Positions 62,851-64,000 of a stretch of DNA of 64,000 nucleotides are shown here, piece by piece. The translations under genes and the position numbers were made by a program. Source of the stretch: Arabidopsis thaliana (taxonomy: Eukaryota; Streptophyta; Magnoliopsida; Brassicales; Brassicaceae); contig NC_003076.8 of NCBI RefSeq assembly GCF_000001735.4, forward strand, positions 10,044,001-10,108,000, read 5' to 3'. Under the pieces are notes generated by a model that saw only the letters and a list, made by a program, of their open reading frames with translations, was not told the origin of the DNA and made no database searches. The first letter of the stretch is position 1. Each line of letters opens with the position of its first letter.

Positions 62851-64000
62851 CGGGAAGCATCCATTCGCCCCCTATATAAGGGAGGACGCCCAAGCAATCT
62901 CACATCATCTCACAACATCCAAAACACCATAAAACATTCTTAAAGGAGTCCCAACACATCCTAGAGTTGTTGGTCGGAAAGGGGGTGCGGCTCGGTGAGT
63001 ATAACTCGACCGAACTGATGCGCATGCTACCTCTCGATCCAACGGTTCGATGGAGTGTAGAGGATGGAGAGGGTAGACCGTTCGTCTTAGAGACGAATCG
63101 GATCTGGTAGACTGATCGTTGGATCGGATCGGCCAGACCGATCGTCAGACGGATCGGCCAGACCGATCGTCAGACGGATCGGATCGGCCAGACGGATCGG
63201 ACTGACCGATCGTCGGACGGGTCGGATGGGACAGGCAGATCGTCTGACGGAACGGGTCGGACAGACCGATCGTCGGATGGGATGGATCGAGAAAAGTGTT
63301 CGAGGAAGCACAAGGATAAGTGCATCCGAACACACCCAAGGGTCGCCCATAGATGCAATCTTACCGATAAAGGGAGAAAGCACCAAGAATGGGTAAGAAA
63401 CGTGATTCACCATATAGGATCAACATCGCGGCCGCCTTCATGTATCTATCTCCTCAGCCATGGTGAAACCGATCAGAGATCGGTAAGATCAAAGGGTGAC
63501 TCGACGGATAACCAACGGGAAAGTCCACGGTGGGAACCGATGGACAAAACGGATGTTGGACCCACGAGCAAACCTAAGGCCGACGGAAGAAAGATTTCAT
63601 GGGCTAGCCTACGATGATCCAGTGGATGAATCCACGGACCCTTGGGTGTGATAAGGATATCGTTCGGACCGCATGGATGGATCATTAAGCCGAAAGCTTT
63701 ATCGACCACCATGGACCGGACGGGTAAACGGTTAGTAAACCGTGGGCGGTCGTAGTGTTAAACGACCGGAACGGAAACATGGATGGTTCGATAAGCCGAG
63801 GGCTCAATCGTCCACCATGTAGCCGGAGGGGCGTACGTTTGGAGAACGAATGGACCAATAAGCCAAGAGCTTGATTTGGCCATCGTGAACCAAGGGAATC
63901 GTACGATCTCCAATCTCTATCGTTGTACTTAGACCAGTGGGGTTGGTTGGTTGTATGGCTAAGTAACGATAGGGATTGGTTCATCAATTCACGACTGATG
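62851..64000 (+). repeat. GC-rich repeat region with TATA box, possibly an LTR
   Basis: A hairpin GATGCTTCGGGAAGCATC (62844-62861) precedes CCCCCTATATAAGGGAGG (TATA at 62873-62880) and a C/A-rich leader (cacatcatctcacaacatcc), a layout like a plant LTR promoter reading rightward. A minisatellite follows at 63115-63290, then about 700 bases of CGG/GAT-rich sequence with no coding frame to the window end. Family not recognised, and the right end lies outside the window. Confidence 0.45.
63115..63290. repeat. Minisatellite of GGATCGGCCAGACCGATCGT-type units
   Basis: About seven imperfect copies of a 20-28-base unit built from CGATCGTC(A/G)GACGG and GGATCGGCCAGAC blocks. The high density of GATC and CGATCG palindromes gives the block internal inverted symmetry. 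Confidence 0.8.

Noticed and set aside
62873..62880. TATATAAGGG as an RNA polymerase I (rDNA) promoter
   Set aside because: Only partly similar to the plant Pol I core, and no rRNA, ETS or SalI-type repeats follow. An LTR-type Pol II promoter is simpler.

Overview
The window is nuclear DNA of a plant, almost certainly Arabidopsis thaliana or a very close relative. Three complete spliced genes stand out, all on the minus strand and in this order: guanosine deaminase (209-1755), 40S ribosomal protein S24 (25791-26792) and the WNK9 kinase (46217-48392). From memory this matches At5g28050, At5g28060 and At5g28080 in the pericentromeric part of chromosome 5. Conceptual splicing gives intact proteins of 185, 133 and 492 residues with GT-AG introns throughout. 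Species and locus are inferred by recall, not by a search.

Everything else is transposable-element DNA or AT-rich spacer. From left to right: AT-rich spacer (2071-5930); a dead LINE on the plus strand with an 11-base target duplication (5942-12381); the 3' part of a Helitron that carries six exon pieces of an organellar glycyl-tRNA synthetase (EDD1-like) gene (12423-14143); a spacer with a TC microsatellite; a one-ended En/Spm CACTA element with a broken TNP2 gene on the minus strand (15786 to about 20700); a short Helitron (21821-22948); and a tandem duplication of about 690 bases whose left copy alone has taken in a 231-base MITE (23218-24839). RPS24 follows, with telo-box and site II promoter motifs.

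Right of RPS24 lie a pair of LTR-like direct repeats, one of them split by a 642-base Helitron (28010-29772), and then a deep nest. A PIF/Harbinger transposase on the minus strand is cut in two by a CACTA element of about 10 kb (31060-41217). That element itself holds a 5'-truncated Copia element (about 37735-39050) and a MITE-derived compound inverted repeat (40171-40842). A second PIF/Harbinger transposase on the plus strand (42928-45329) is split by a clean 1151-base solo LTR with a 5-base target duplication. WNK9 follows.

The right end has a second dead LINE on the minus strand (50327-56437, 13-base target duplication), a 1.47-kb polyadenylated retroposon without a reverse transcriptase (56872-58341, 9-base target duplication), and a degraded Ty3/Gypsy element (58615 to about 62850, minus strand). 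The last 1.1 kb is GC-rich repeat DNA with a TATA box and a minisatellite. No rRNA, tRNA or CRISPR was recognised. I found no new multi-gene system. The most notable content is the captured synthetase gene, several insertions datable from empty sites, and long inverted repeats that could feed small-RNA silencing.
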